Below are positions 1-8,821 of a stretch of DNA of 64,000 bases, one piece after another. The DNA lies in contig CAIWMU010000142.1 in assembly GCA_903913865.1 (NCBI GenBank), positions 42,761 to 106,760 on the forward strand, given 5' to 3'. Under the pieces are notes generated by a model. That model did not search any database. It had not been told where the DNA came from and saw nothing but the letters and a program-made list of their open reading frames with translations. The position numbers and the translations under genes were made by a program. The DNA comes from an uncultured Verrucomicrobia subdivision 3 bacterium (GTDB lineage Bacteria; Verrucomicrobiota; Verrucomicrobiia; Limisphaerales; UBA8199). Positions within the stretch are counted from its first letter, which is position 1, and each line of letters opens with the position of its first letter.

Positions 1-856
1 CCGGGGACCAGACTGCCGGTTCTGACTCCCCATCCCAGCGAATCTTGAGAACCAGAGCCCGCAGCGCATTCAAGGCATTCGTGGGATTGGTGATGGACGG
101 TTTGACTCTGATGCAGGTGATGGCAGACGGACCTGTCAGGGACGCCTGTGACTGGGCATTTCCGGTGCCCAGCTTTCCACGGGCTGCAGCTGGCGCGCCG
201 GGGGCGCGCGATGGACCGCACTCGGATAACCGACGGTTGACCCGGGCCAGGGCAGCCAGGTCACTCTCTGCCAACTCCATTTTGAAGGTGGGCACGGTTG
301 TTCCTTCTGGAAAAACCGAGTAAACAAATTGGTAATACAATCCCCAGTCCCCGTCCGCGACGATCTTGCATGATTTCTGAAAAGGGATTGGTGTGTAGTT
401 GTTGCACCCGCGAGCCACGGTGTGAACCATGGCTGACTGGACAAACGGCTTTGTTCTGCCATCAAAATAGGATGTAAATGGGAGGTCCACTGCGGGCATC
501 GGCTCCCCATCCAGATAAATGCGAACGTGCCCGCTTTTTGGAGCGGCAGACCATATCCTCCAGATGCACCCCGGCCCCTTCATTTCGGCCAGAACGGACT
601 TCCCCCCCTCCTTTCGAATGATCCCTTCCCCGTCACCGTTGGCGTCCCACTCCAGATATTTGCCGGATGCAGGGTCGATGCGGGACTTGCGGTCGTAGCT
701 GGACCACTGCATCCCCTGCTCCCCCTTTTGGGGCAGAATGGCGAGACTTTCCAAATTGGCCAGCCTATCGACCAAGTCCGGGTAGGTGAGGGATTCCGCA
801 AATGCCGATTGAGCGATCCCAATCAGGAGAAGGCTCCCAAGAATGAAACGGTTCAT
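1..856 (-). CDS. DUF2961 / GH172-like exported protein, 3' end cut by window edge
   Basis: The minus strand is open from an ATG at 856 to the window edge, giving the N-terminal 285 residues of a longer protein. Residues 1-20 form a signal peptide (MNRF, then a hydrophobic run ending in QSAFA). The mature part contains GPGCIWRIW, GHVRIYLDGE, PFTSYFDG and WGLYYQFVY, which are typical of DUF2961, the glycoside hydrolase family 172 fold that acts on furanosidic and related glycans. It starts 28 nt after the stop of the sugar-binding lipoprotein gene upstream on the same strand, so the two probably form an operon for binding and breaking down a carbohydrate. No Shine-Dalgarno sequence is obvious, as is common in this phylum. 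The catalytic region and any C-terminal domain lie outside the window. The family call is confident; the substrate is not known. Confidence 0.8.
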   Translation of the reverse strand, partial: MNRFILGSLLLIGIAQSAFAESLTYPDLVDRLANLESLAILPQKGEQGMQWSSYDRKSRIDPASGKYLEWDANGDGEGIIRKEGGKSVLAEMKGPGCIWRIWSAAPKSGHVRIYLDGEPMPAVDLPFTSYFDGRTKPFVQSAMVHTVARGCNNYTPIPFQKSCKIVADGDWGLYYQFVYSVFPEGTTVPTFKMELAESDLAALARVNRRLSECGPSRAPGAPAAARGKLGTGNAQSQASLTGPSAITCIRVKPSITNPTNALNALRALVLKIRWDGESEPAVWSP

Positions 857-884
857 AGGTTCTTTGGTTTAAGTCCGTTTGGGG

Positions 885-1859
885 TCAGGGGAGTTCGCGA
901 CCGCCCTGCTCCACTGTTTCCTTATCATACACTTTGGAGCCGAGGGTGATCTGTTTGGGGACCGTTTCGCCTTTGAGAATCTTGAGGGCAGTATCTATGG
1001 CCTCCGCCCCTCCAGTGGGGTATTGGAAGGTCGCGTCAAGGAATCCCTGCTTCACGTAGGCCACACCCTCGTGCGGGAGTGCGTCCACCCCCACGAAAAT
1101 CATCTCTTTCTCCCGTCCCGCAGCCTTGGCCGCCAGGTATGCGCCATGTGCTCCGGGGTCGTTGTGGGCGTAAACGCAGTCAATTCTCGGAAACCGGGAG
1201 AGGGCTGACTCCATCTCTTTTCGGGCTTCCGGTTCAAGCCATTTCATGTCGGCCTCAAAAACGACCTTGATGTCAGTTCCAGCGATACCATCATGAAAGC
1301 CGTTGCTCCGATCATGACCTGGTGTGCTTGTCATGAGGCCCTTAAGTTCCACCACATTACCCTTCCCGCCCAGGCGCTTCGCGATCCATTCGCCAGCCGC
1401 CTTTCCTATCTTCTTGTTGTCCGCCCCGATGAAGCAGGTGAATTTGTCCCCCAGCAGGCTGCGGTCGAGCACAATCACTGGAATCTTCGCTTCCATGGCG
1501 CGTGCAACTGGTTCAGTGAGTGGTTGGGCTTCCTTCGGGCTTATGATGATCAGGTCGACCCCCGCACTAACGAACTCCTCAACGTGCGAACGTTGCTTCA
1601 ATGTGTCGTTCTGGGCGTCTTTGAACACCATCTTTATTTCGGGATGCTTCTCGGCCGCCGCCTTGATCTGGGCGTTCATTTCCACCCTCCAAGGTTCGCC
1701 GAGATTGCACTGGCTCATGCCGATTGTGTAAGTGGTTCTGGCTGTCTGATGACTTTGTGCTGAACCATCGGACGGGGTTCCGGCCTTGTCACAGCCGCAG
1801 AAGGTTAGGCAGATCGAAGCGAGTGCGATGCCTGGAACAAGACGTAAGATATGGCGCAT
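885..1859 (-). CDS. Sugar ABC transporter substrate-binding lipoprotein (RbsB / Peripla_BP_4 type)
   Basis: This 324-residue protein begins with a lipoprotein signal: a basic start, a hydrophobic run and the lipobox FCGC with the acceptor at Cys23. The rest follows the type I periplasmic binding fold of ribose- and galactose-binding proteins: IGMSQCNLGEPWR near residue 46, then DLIIISPKEAQPL, IPVIVLDRSL and VYAHNDPGAHGAYLA, ending in VYDKETV. Such proteins bind a pentose or hexose outside the membrane and hand it to an RbsC-type permease, or act as a chemosensory ligand carrier. No permease or ATPase gene lies next to it on either side here. The gene downstream is a GH172-like exported protein, which suggests a role in glycan use. 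The ligand cannot be deduced. The start at 1859 is the only one that keeps the signal sequence. Confidence 0.85.
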   Translation of the reverse strand: MRHILRLVPGIALASICLTFCGCDKAGTPSDGSAQSHQTARTTYTIGMSQCNLGEPWRVEMNAQIKAAAEKHPEIKMVFKDAQNDTLKQRSHVEEFVSAGVDLIIISPKEAQPLTEPVARAMEAKIPVIVLDRSLLGDKFTCFIGADNKKIGKAAGEWIAKRLGGKGNVVELKGLMTSTPGHDRSNGFHDGIAGTDIKVVFEADMKWLEPEARKEMESALSRFPRIDCVYAHNDPGAHGAYLAAKAAGREKEMIFVGVDALPHEGVAYVKQGFLDATFQYPTGGAEAIDTALKILKGETVPKQITLGSKVYDKETVEQGGRELP

Positions 1860-2002
1860 GTCCGCATATATAGTTTCAGCGGAAGGTTTTGAAAAGCGTT
1901 TTCTGAATTATTGCCGGTCTCGTGAACGGCCCTTTCCTGTCAGCTATTTCCAACGCTTGACCTGATGATGCGCCCCCGCTTTAATTGGCAGGTCTTAAAT
2001 CT

Positions 2003-3328
2003 ATGAAAACAAACCATCCCCTATCTCGACGACACTTTCTTGCCACCGCGCTTGCTGCAGGCGCCGCACCATTCATTCTGCCTTCCGGAGTTTGGGCTGC
2101 GCAGACCCCTAAAAACTCCATCATCAACCTTGGTTTCGTGGGGATGGGCACTCAGAACCGGGGACTGATGCGGGGCTTTATTGGACGTCAGGAGGTTCGT
2201 GTTCTGGCTGTTTGTGATGTGGATCGGACCCGGCGTGAGGACGCAAAGAACACCGTGGACACCTTCTACAAGGAGCATAAGGATTTTTCCGCCCCGGCCC
2301 CCTGTGTTGCGTATTCAGACTTCCGTGAGCTGATCGCTCGAAAGGATCTGGATGGCGTGGTGGTTGCCACCCCTGACCACTGGCACTCAATCATTGCGAT
2401 TGCCGCCCTCAAGGCAGGGAAAGATGTCTATTGTGAAAAGCCAATGGCGCACAGCATTGCCGAGGCTCGAGCGATGGTTAAGGCGGTGCGCAAGAATAAG
2501 CGGGTCCTGCAGGTCGGGAGTATGCAGAGGTCGTCCAGGGAGTTCCGGGCGTCGGCCGAACTCATCAGAAACGGATGCCTCGGCAAGCTCACAAAGGTTG
2601 AGGTCGCCGTTGGCGGACCCGCCGTCCCGTGCAACCTGCCGGAGGAACCTCTCGAGCCGGGTTGTGATTGGAACATGTGGCTGGGCCCCGCCCCGCTCCG
2701 ACCTTACACTTCAACCCTCAGTCCGCGGGGTGTCCACAAGCATTTCCCCGATTGGCGAAACTACCGGGAATATGGTGGCGGCGGCGTGACTGATTGGGGC
2801 GCACACCATTTTGATATTCCGCAGTGGGGAATGGGTTACGATGCCAGCGGTCCAATTGAGATTACGCCTCCGGGAACGCCGGGCGCCCAGAGTGGTGTCG
2901 TGCTTCTCTATCCAAACGGTGTGGAGGTTCACCATACCGGCGGTAACGGCATCACTTTCTTCGGGGAGAACGGAAAGCTGTTCGTCAACCGCGGACAGTT
3001 CAAACTCTGGATCGATGGAAAGCAGAAGGCCGAGGACATCAGCTATTGTGAGCCCATCCTGAAGGAGATGCTCCCTGCCAACGCCGTCCGCCTCTATGAC
3101 AGCCCCCATCATTTGGCCGATTGGCTCGGCTGCATGCGTTCCCGCAAACTTCCGATTTGTGACGTGGAAGTGGGAGCGCGCACTGTGAGTGTTTGCGAGT
3201 TGGTCAACCTCGCTTATTACCACGGTAAAAAGCTCAAGTGGGATCCATCCAAGGAAGCATTCGTCGGGGGCACTGGCGATCCCGCCTGGCTGCATCCCAT
3301 TGTTCGGGCCCCTTGGAAGGCTGTCTGA
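2003..3328 (+). CDS. Gfo/Idh/MocA-family oxidoreductase, Tat-exported
   Basis: I chose the ATG at 2003 (441 residues) over an in-frame TTG at 1985 because it puts the twin-arginine signal SRRHFLATAL close to the N-terminus. After the signal comes a Rossmann fold (INLGFVGMGTQNRG), an acidic cofactor-binding turn (VLAVCDVDR) and the family signature GKDVYCEKPMAHS, in which EKP carries the catalytic lysine. The C-terminal half has the GGGVTDWGAHHFDI stretch of the Gfo/Idh/MocA C-terminal domain. Exported members of this family are numerous in Verrucomicrobiota and Planctomycetota and are thought to act on sugars or sugar acids with a tightly bound NAD(P). It diverges from the sugar-binding lipoprotein gene across a 143-nt gap. 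The substrate is unknown. Confidence 0.88.
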   Translation: MKTNHPLSRRHFLATALAAGAAPFILPSGVWAAQTPKNSIINLGFVGMGTQNRGLMRGFIGRQEVRVLAVCDVDRTRREDAKNTVDTFYKEHKDFSAPAPCVAYSDFRELIARKDLDGVVVATPDHWHSIIAIAALKAGKDVYCEKPMAHSIAEARAMVKAVRKNKRVLQVGSMQRSSREFRASAELIRNGCLGKLTKVEVAVGGPAVPCNLPEEPLEPGCDWNMWLGPAPLRPYTSTLSPRGVHKHFPDWRNYREYGGGGVTDWGAHHFDIPQWGMGYDASGPIEITPPGTPGAQSGVVLLYPNGVEVHHTGGNGITFFGENGKLFVNRGQFKLWIDGKQKAEDISYCEPILKEMLPANAVRLYDSPHHLADWLGCMRSRKLPICDVEVGARTVSVCELVNLAYYHGKKLKWDPSKEAFVGGTGDPAWLHPIVRAPWKAV

Positions 3329-3339
3329 CGTCCCCCCCG

Positions 3340-3365
3340 GCGGGCATCTCATAGGACTTGCCCGC
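3340..3365 (+). terminator. Hairpin after the oxidoreductase gene
   Basis: GCGGGC at 3340-3345 pairs with GCCCGC at 3360-3365 around a 14-nt loop, starting 12 nt after the stop codon. No T-tract follows, so it is at best a weak or factor-dependent terminator or an mRNA-stabilising stem. The rest of the gap to lysC (3366-3554) shows no gene. Confidence 0.3.
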
Positions 3366-3554
3366 TGATTTCCGGAAACTCCGTTACGGCGGTTCTCGAC
3401 TGGCCGCCGGGGTCGGTTCAGGGTCAATTTGCTATTCTGCGAATTGGCCGATACCTGCCACGAGCCTTTCTGGTGCATCAGCTTGCTTCCAAGGTGCGAT
3501 TAGAACTTGGCTTTCGGTGAAATTTGCGTATAAATTTCCGCGCTAATTTATTTT

Positions 3555-4772
3555 ATGGCATTGATCGTTCAGAAATTCGGCGGCACATCCGTTGGCAATC
3601 CCGAACGGATTAAGAATGTTGCCAAACGGGTGGCCACTTACCGGGCCAAAGGTGACAAAGTGGTCGTTGTCGTCTCCGCGATGAGCGGGGTGACGGACAA
3701 CCTTATCAAGATGGCAAAGGACATAATGCCTCTGCCAAATGAGCGCGAAATGGATGTCCTGCTGGCCACCGGAGAGCAGACAACCATCGCTCTGACCGCC
3801 ATTGCCCTCCATTCCCTGGGGGTTCCGGCCATCTCCCTTACGGGAGCGCAAGCCGGCATCGTTACCGATGGGGTTCACACCAAGGCGAAGATCCAGAACA
3901 TCACCCCAAAGAAGATCCACGATCTCCTCAGCTCCGGGCATGTGGTTATTGTTGCCGGATTTCAGGGGCAGACAATCGAAGGGCAAGTCACGACACTCGG
4001 GCGCGGGGGGTCTGATCTGACCGCGATAGCTTTGGCAGCGGCCTTGAAGGCTGATTTGTGCCAGATTTACACGGATGTGGATGGTGTTTACACCGCCGAT
4101 CCCAGAATTGTGACCGGAGCCCGGAAACTTGATGAAATCTCCTACGACGAAATGCTGGAGTTGGCCAGCCTTGGCGCCAAGGTCATGCAATCCCGCTCGG
4201 TTGAGTTCGCCAAGAAATTCGGTGTTATCTTTGAGGTCAGATCCAGTTTAAATGACAACCCAGGAACAATTGTGAAAGAGGAAACTAAAAACATGGAGGG
4301 AGTGGTCGTTCGTGGCGTCTCCCTCGACAAGAATCAGGCAAAAGTCACCCTGGTGGCAGTTCCGGACAAACCCGGCGTTGCTGCTCGCATTTTCAAAGCC
4401 ATCGGAGACGCCACTGTGAATGTGGACATGATCGTTCAAAACATCAGCCACGGCAGCGGCAGTCCGGCCACGGACATTTCGTTTACCGTCGACAAGCCTG
4501 ATCTGCTGAAGGCCCAAAAGGTGATTGAATCCCTCCGTCAGGAGATCGGTTTCGGCACTGTCCTCTCCAGCGAGAACATTGGGAAGCTTTCGATCGTTGG
4601 AGTTGGGATGAAAAGCCACACCGGGGTTGCTGGAAAGATGTTTGAGACTCTTGCCCAGGAGGGTGTTAACATCGACATGATTTCGACCAGTGAGATCAAA
4701 ATCTCTGTCGTTGTTGATCTCACGAAGGGAGAGCAGGCAATGAAGTCTGTTCATGCCGCGTTTCTGGGTTAG
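3555..4772 (+). CDS. lysC: Aspartate kinase
   Basis: The 405-residue product starts with the aspartokinase signature VQKFGGTSVGNPERI, followed by VVVSAMSGVTDNL and the nucleotide-binding TLGRGGSDLTAIALA around residue 151. Two C-terminal ACT domains follow, marked by VPDKPGVAARIF and GVGMKSHTGVAGKMF. The enzyme phosphorylates L-aspartate, the first step to lysine, threonine, methionine and diaminopimelate, and the ACT pair implies feedback inhibition by lysine and/or threonine. Length matches monofunctional LysC, and no homoserine dehydrogenase is fused. The ATG at 3555 is the only sensible start because the signature begins at residue 5. The upstream 226 nt show no lysine-riboswitch consensus that I can recognise. 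Confidence 0.96.
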   Translation: MALIVQKFGGTSVGNPERIKNVAKRVATYRAKGDKVVVVVSAMSGVTDNLIKMAKDIMPLPNEREMDVLLATGEQTTIALTAIALHSLGVPAISLTGAQAGIVTDGVHTKAKIQNITPKKIHDLLSSGHVVIVAGFQGQTIEGQVTTLGRGGSDLTAIALAAALKADLCQIYTDVDGVYTADPRIVTGARKLDEISYDEMLELASLGAKVMQSRSVEFAKKFGVIFEVRSSLNDNPGTIVKEETKNMEGVVVRGVSLDKNQAKVTLVAVPDKPGVAARIFKAIGDATVNVDMIVQNISHGSGSPATDISFTVDKPDLLKAQKVIESLRQEIGFGTVLSSENIGKLSIVGVGMKSHTGVAGKMFETLAQEGVNIDMISTSEIKISVVVDLTKGEQAMKSVHAAFLG

Positions 4773-4786
4773 TTCAGACGAAGAGT

Positions 4787-4802
4787 GCAAATCCTGATTT
4801 GC
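4787..4802. other. Small palindrome after lysC
   Basis: GCAAATC at 4787-4793 and GATTTGC at 4796-4802 form a near-perfect dyad about 14 nt after the lysC stop. It could be the base of a short terminator stem, but no T-run follows. The rest of the gap to the next gene (4803-4971) holds no gene that I can support. Confidence 0.25.
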
Positions 4803-4971
4803 GGATTGAGCCTGCGCTTTGCCTGTGCTAGGTTCGGCTCTGTGAATCGGTTGACGAAGCAGGAATTTAAGGTTCTTTGCTTGATATTGTGCTTGTTGAT
4901 AACGGGCGTGGCCGCAAAATCATGGCGGGTGTGGCATCCCCGCACCGTCAATCTCTCTTCACATCCATAAA

Positions 4972-5400
4972 ATGCACGAAGTCAGTTTTGATGAGGCGCT
5001 TGATCTGGTCAGGGACAAGGATTCCCGCTATGCCCGGGATGCCTACCTATTCATACGTGAGGCCCTTGATCATACCCAAAAAGCTGCGGGCAAGGAGAAC
5101 CGGGGGAGAGTTCGCCAACACGTTTCCGGCCAGGAGTTGCTCGGCGGGATACGCGACTTCGCACTTTCACAGTTTGGTCCGATGACAGTCACCGTTCTGG
5201 AGGAGTGGGGTATTTGCAATTGCCAGGACTTCGGAAACATGGTTTTCAACATGGTGGAAATTGGTTTGCTGGCAAAGACTGAAAAAGACAGTTTGGAGGA
5301 CTTTTCAGAAGGTTATGACTTCCATGATGCCTTCTGCAAACCGTATCTGCCAAGTTCCCGGTTGTCCAAGCCGAAGAACGATGTTAAAGCTCGCTCCTGA
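4972..5400 (+). CDS. Minf_1886 family protein
   Basis: This 142-residue protein has the pattern of the small Minf_1886 family, found mainly in Verrucomicrobiota, Planctomycetota and relatives: SFDEALDLV, then YLFIREALDHT, VSGQELLGGIRDFAL, a central WGICNCQDFGNMVFNMVE and an acidic C-terminus. No signal peptide or membrane segment is seen, so it should be cytoplasmic. It has no known enzymatic function, and the conserved pattern WGI...DFG...VFN probably marks a binding surface rather than a classical active site. It stands between lysC and an M16 peptidase gene on the same strand; in related genomes such proteins often sit beside housekeeping genes. The function is unknown, but the family assignment supports the phylum call for this contig. 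Confidence 0.82.
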   Translation: MHEVSFDEALDLVRDKDSRYARDAYLFIREALDHTQKAAGKENRGRVRQHVSGQELLGGIRDFALSQFGPMTVTVLEEWGICNCQDFGNMVFNMVEIGLLAKTEKDSLEDFSEGYDFHDAFCKPYLPSSRLSKPKNDVKARS

Positions 5401-5530
5401 CCGTTCGGTTCCTGATTCCACGATCCCCGGTTTTTCGGTGTGAATGCTCCAGCCACTCAACGGGCCTCCGAATCGGGTTCCGAAAATCCGATGTGCGTTT
5501 CAGTTCCCGTATCCAATAGACATTACTAGC

Positions 5531-8086
5531 ATGATCGATCCCAACCAGCTCTTAGAACCGGAACTGCCAGCCATTCCGCCGGATGTCAATCTGGTTCGTT
5601 TGGACAATGGTCTGACCATCATCATCAAGGAGGACCATAGTGCCCCCGTCGTCTCGGCTCAAGCATGGTGCATGAGCGGTAGCGTTCACGAGGATAAATG
5701 GCTTGGCGCGGGGCTTTCGCATGTGCTGGAGCACATGCTGTTCAAGGGCACCACCACCCGGCCGGGGTCGCGGATTGATCAGGAGGTTCAGGAAGCGGGC
5801 GGCCAGATGAACGCCTACACATCCTTCGATCGAACTGTCTACCATATTGATGTCCCCAACACAGGGGCGACTGTCGCCATCGATATTCTATGCGACATCA
5901 TGCAGCACGCCACACTGCCAGCGGAGGAGATGGAGAAGGAAAAACAGGTGATCCTCCGGGAGATGGACATGAACGTCGATGATCCTGGCCGCCGGGCGAG
6001 CAGACGCCTTTTTGAGGCGGCATACACACGGAGCCCTTACAGGTTTACGGTGATCGGTTATCCCGACATCTTCAACGAGTTGAAGGCAGATGACATACGG
6101 TCCTACTATGTTGAGAAATACGCGCCAAACAACGTGTTCTTTGTGGTTGTGGGGGATATATCTGCGGCCACGGTGACTGAGCAGATCAAGACAGCGTATC
6201 GCGACACGAAAGCCCGCCCTACCCCGCCGGTCGTTCTGCCCGAGGAGCCGAGACAAACTGCTCCCAGGGAGGTTGTTGAGGAATCCTCAATCGAACTCGG
6301 TCACCTTCATTTCGCCTGGCACATTCCTGATCTCCGACATCCCGACATTGCGGCGCTGGACGTTCTATCTGTGCTTCTGGGAACCGGGCGCAGCTCCCGG
6401 CTCTACCAGCAGGTCAGGGAGAGGTTGGGAGTCGTCCACTCGGCGGATTGCTGGATGTATTGCCCGGGCGGAACCGGCCTTTTCGGAATGTCCGCCATCG
6501 TGGATGGAGACAAGTTTGAAGCCGCACGAGAGGCCATGCTGGCCGAGATTGAAAAGTTAAAGGTCGCCCCCGTGCTGGAATCAGAAGTGGCCAAGGCAGT
6601 AAAGCAGTTTCTCTCGTCATCCCTTTCCATCCGGAAGACCATGCAGGGACAGGCTCAGGCTTTTGGTGGCAGCTGGATTTCCACCAATGACCTGAATTTT
6701 TCTGAGCGTTACATGCGTGCCATCAAAACGGTCACGCCGGAGGACATCCAACGGGTTGCACGCCAGTATCTCACATCAGTGAACCGGACCCTCTACGCAC
6801 TTTTGCCGACGAACTCCAGGACGGTGTCAGCCTCCGGCCAGACGTTCGCCTGCAAATCCGAGACAAGGTTGATTACCCTTCAAAACGGTTTGAGGCTTCT
6901 GCTGAAGGAGGATCATCGACTCCCATTCGTGGACTTTCGTGCTGTGTTCAGGGGAGGTGTGCTGGATGAAACCCCATCCAACTGCGGGATCACTCGATTG
7001 GCCGGGAAGCTTCTGCTAAAGGGCACAACCTCACGGAGCGCCGAAGATCTTGCCATTCAGATTGAGTCGATTGGGGGAAGCCTGGACACCTATGGCGGCA
7101 ACAACAGCTTCGGGGTCACCGCCGAGGTGATGAGTGGCGATTTTGCGACCGGGCTGGAGCTTCTTTTTGATGTGATCCTGAACCCGCAGTTTCCAACCGA
7201 CTCGATTGAGAGGGAGCGTGAGGTGCAACTTGCTTCCATTAGGGCCCAGCGGGATCACATGCTCCAGTGTGCGTTCAAATCGATGCGACGTGCCATGTTC
7301 GGCTCCATCGGCTATGGATTGGACAGCTTGGGATCCGAGGATAGCGTCAAGAGTCTGGTTCGCGAAGACCTGGTGAGCTTTCACTCACGGGATGTGCGTC
7401 CTGACAACTGCGTGCTGGCCATTTATGGTGATATCGATTCCTCCCAGGTTGAGCGCCTGGTCGGATCCGCTGTTGCCAATTGGAAAGCACCTGATTCTTT
7501 GCCTCGCACCCAGCACGGGAACCCTTCATCACTGAAGTCCATCGAACGAGTGTTGGAAAGTCGGGATAAGAAGCAGGCGGTTATCGTGGTCGGTTTTCCC
7601 GGGACGACCATGAGCAACCCTGACCGATTCGTCCTCGATATGTTGCAGGAAGCCTGTAGTGATCTTGGATCACGTTTGTTTCTCAGGATCCGGGAGGAAC
7701 TGGGACTTGCATATTACGTGGGGGCGCAAAACTTCGCAGGCATCACCCCGGGATACTTCGCCTTTTACGTAGGAACATCACCTGAACATGTGGATCGTGT
7801 CGAAGCGGAACTGCTTGATGAGGCTGCGAAGTTGCGATCAGAGGGGCTCACCCAGGCTGAATTGGATCGGTCCAAATTCAAAATCATCGGGAATAACAAA
7901 ATCGCCAGGCAGGATCTGGGTGGTATGGCCATGACCAACGCCTTGGACGAACTTTATGGTTTGGGCTTCAACTTGAGCGACGATGCGGATGCCCGATATG
8001 AGGCCGTCACTCTGGAGCAGGTCCGGGATGCTGCTCGAAAATATCTGACTCCGGAAATCCATGTGGTCACGGTGATCCGTCCATGA
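5531..8086 (+). CDS. Tandem M16 zinc peptidase (pitrilysin superfamily)
   Basis: From the ATG at 5531 the product is 851 residues. An earlier in-frame ATG at 5444 would add 29 residues not typical of the family. The first M16 module carries the inverted zinc motif HVLEH at residues 64-68 and the downstream glutamate helix EEMEKEKQVILREM, so it should be catalytic. The second module starts near residue 430 (ITLQNGLRLLLKEDH). At the equivalent place it reads TRLAGKLLLKG, with no HxxEH, so it is probably the non-catalytic partner that closes the clamshell. Single-chain double-module M16 proteins degrade peptides or process precursors. No signal peptide is visible, so the location is uncertain. 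The gene stands alone, with the Minf_1886 gene upstream. Confidence 0.9.
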   Translation: MIDPNQLLEPELPAIPPDVNLVRLDNGLTIIIKEDHSAPVVSAQAWCMSGSVHEDKWLGAGLSHVLEHMLFKGTTTRPGSRIDQEVQEAGGQMNAYTSFDRTVYHIDVPNTGATVAIDILCDIMQHATLPAEEMEKEKQVILREMDMNVDDPGRRASRRLFEAAYTRSPYRFTVIGYPDIFNELKADDIRSYYVEKYAPNNVFFVVVGDISAATVTEQIKTAYRDTKARPTPPVVLPEEPRQTAPREVVEESSIELGHLHFAWHIPDLRHPDIAALDVLSVLLGTGRSSRLYQQVRERLGVVHSADCWMYCPGGTGLFGMSAIVDGDKFEAAREAMLAEIEKLKVAPVLESEVAKAVKQFLSSSLSIRKTMQGQAQAFGGSWISTNDLNFSERYMRAIKTVTPEDIQRVARQYLTSVNRTLYALLPTNSRTVSASGQTFACKSETRLITLQNGLRLLLKEDHRLPFVDFRAVFRGGVLDETPSNCGITRLAGKLLLKGTTSRSAEDLAIQIESIGGSLDTYGGNNSFGVTAEVMSGDFATGLELLFDVILNPQFPTDSIEREREVQLASIRAQRDHMLQCAFKSMRRAMFGSIGYGLDSLGSEDSVKSLVREDLVSFHSRDVRPDNCVLAIYGDIDSSQVERLVGSAVANWKAPDSLPRTQHGNPSSLKSIERVLESRDKKQAVIVVGFPGTTMSNPDRFVLDMLQEACSDLGSRLFLRIREELGLAYYVGAQNFAGITPGYFAFYVGTSPEHVDRVEAELLDEAAKLRSEGLTQAELDRSKFKIIGNNKIARQDLGGMAMTNALDELYGLGFNLSDDADARYEAVTLEQVRDAARKYLTPEIHVVTVIRP

Positions 8087-8207
8087 GCCAACGGTCTCAG
8101 AAATCGGAGTTTGTGTAACTTTCGACCGCCACCGTGCGTCTAACCTGGGGCAGGATTCTGCATTGAGCGGAGTCCCTGAGCAACCGGTTTGTGCGTCGAG
8201 GTAATTT

Positions 8208-8735
8208 ATGAGAACGTTTCTTTCAAGAGCAGCCATTCTGGCCTTGGTTCTGTGCGGTGCCGCAAGTTTCATTTCGGCCGCAATGGCTGCAGAGGAGGAT
8301 GGCGGGCGTCGTGGGGATCAACTGCAGCGGTTGGAGAGGCGCATCAATGAACTTGCCCAGCATCAGGAGCAAATCGCCCAGCAGATGGAGCAGATTCAAA
8401 TGGCGCGGCCCCAGCCGACTCCTCAACCAGGTTTTGGACCGCAAGGACCAAACCGCGTAGGGGCTCCCAACATGGCAAATCCTGGCGTTCATTCCCTCCA
8501 GCCGGGAATGGTCGGTGCCCCCGGAATGGTTAAAGACCGCAAGGGCCTGCATGATCTCGTCGGCTTGATATTCCTTGGGATGCTCATCTCGAACATCCTG
8601 CTCTCTGTTTGGATCTACACCGACATCCGCAAGCGCGGGGAAGGCTCCGGGATCTTCATTGCTCTGGCTTTGGTGGCTGGAATTCCTGCTGCGATCATTT
8701 ACTCCCTTGTGCGGATCGCAGACAAAAAGCCGTAG
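8208..8735 (+). CDS. Exported coiled-coil membrane protein of unknown function
   Basis: The 175-residue product has an N-terminal signal sequence ending about AAMAA, residues 35-65 predicted as coiled coil (QLQRLERRINELAQHQEQI), a Gly/Pro/Gln-rich linker, and two hydrophobic segments near residues 118-137 and 147-167. The second pair resembles the short two-helix membrane anchors often annotated as PLDc_N-like or cardiolipin-synthase N-terminal domains, but no catalytic motif is present. A perfect hairpin overlaps the stop codon. I do not recognise a family, and no function can be assigned. A role in envelope scaffolding is only a guess from the coiled coil plus membrane layout. Confidence 0.65.
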   Translation: MRTFLSRAAILALVLCGAASFISAAMAAEEDGGRRGDQLQRLERRINELAQHQEQIAQQMEQIQMARPQPTPQPGFGPQGPNRVGAPNMANPGVHSLQPGMVGAPGMVKDRKGLHDLVGLIFLGMLISNILLSVWIYTDIRKRGEGSGIFIALALVAGIPAAIIYSLVRIADKKP

Positions 8736-8757
8736 TCGGATCATAGTCTGATCCGAC
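8735..8757 (+). terminator. 9-bp perfect hairpin at the end of the small membrane protein gene
   Basis: GTCGGATCA and TGATCCGAC form a perfect 9-bp stem with a 5-nt loop, beginning at the last base of the TAG stop. It lies between convergent genes. No T-tract follows in either direction, so it may work as a stability element or a weak terminator. Confidence 0.45.
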
Positions 8758-8821
8758 GAAGCGACATGTAACTTTGGCCGTTGCTTCTCCCCTGTTTGAG
8801 TTCCTGCGGTCTCCTGGATGA

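Noticed and set aside
3329..3554. Lysine riboswitch upstream of lysC
   Set aside because: The gap has a short hairpin but none of the conserved core sequences of that riboswitch that I can recognise.
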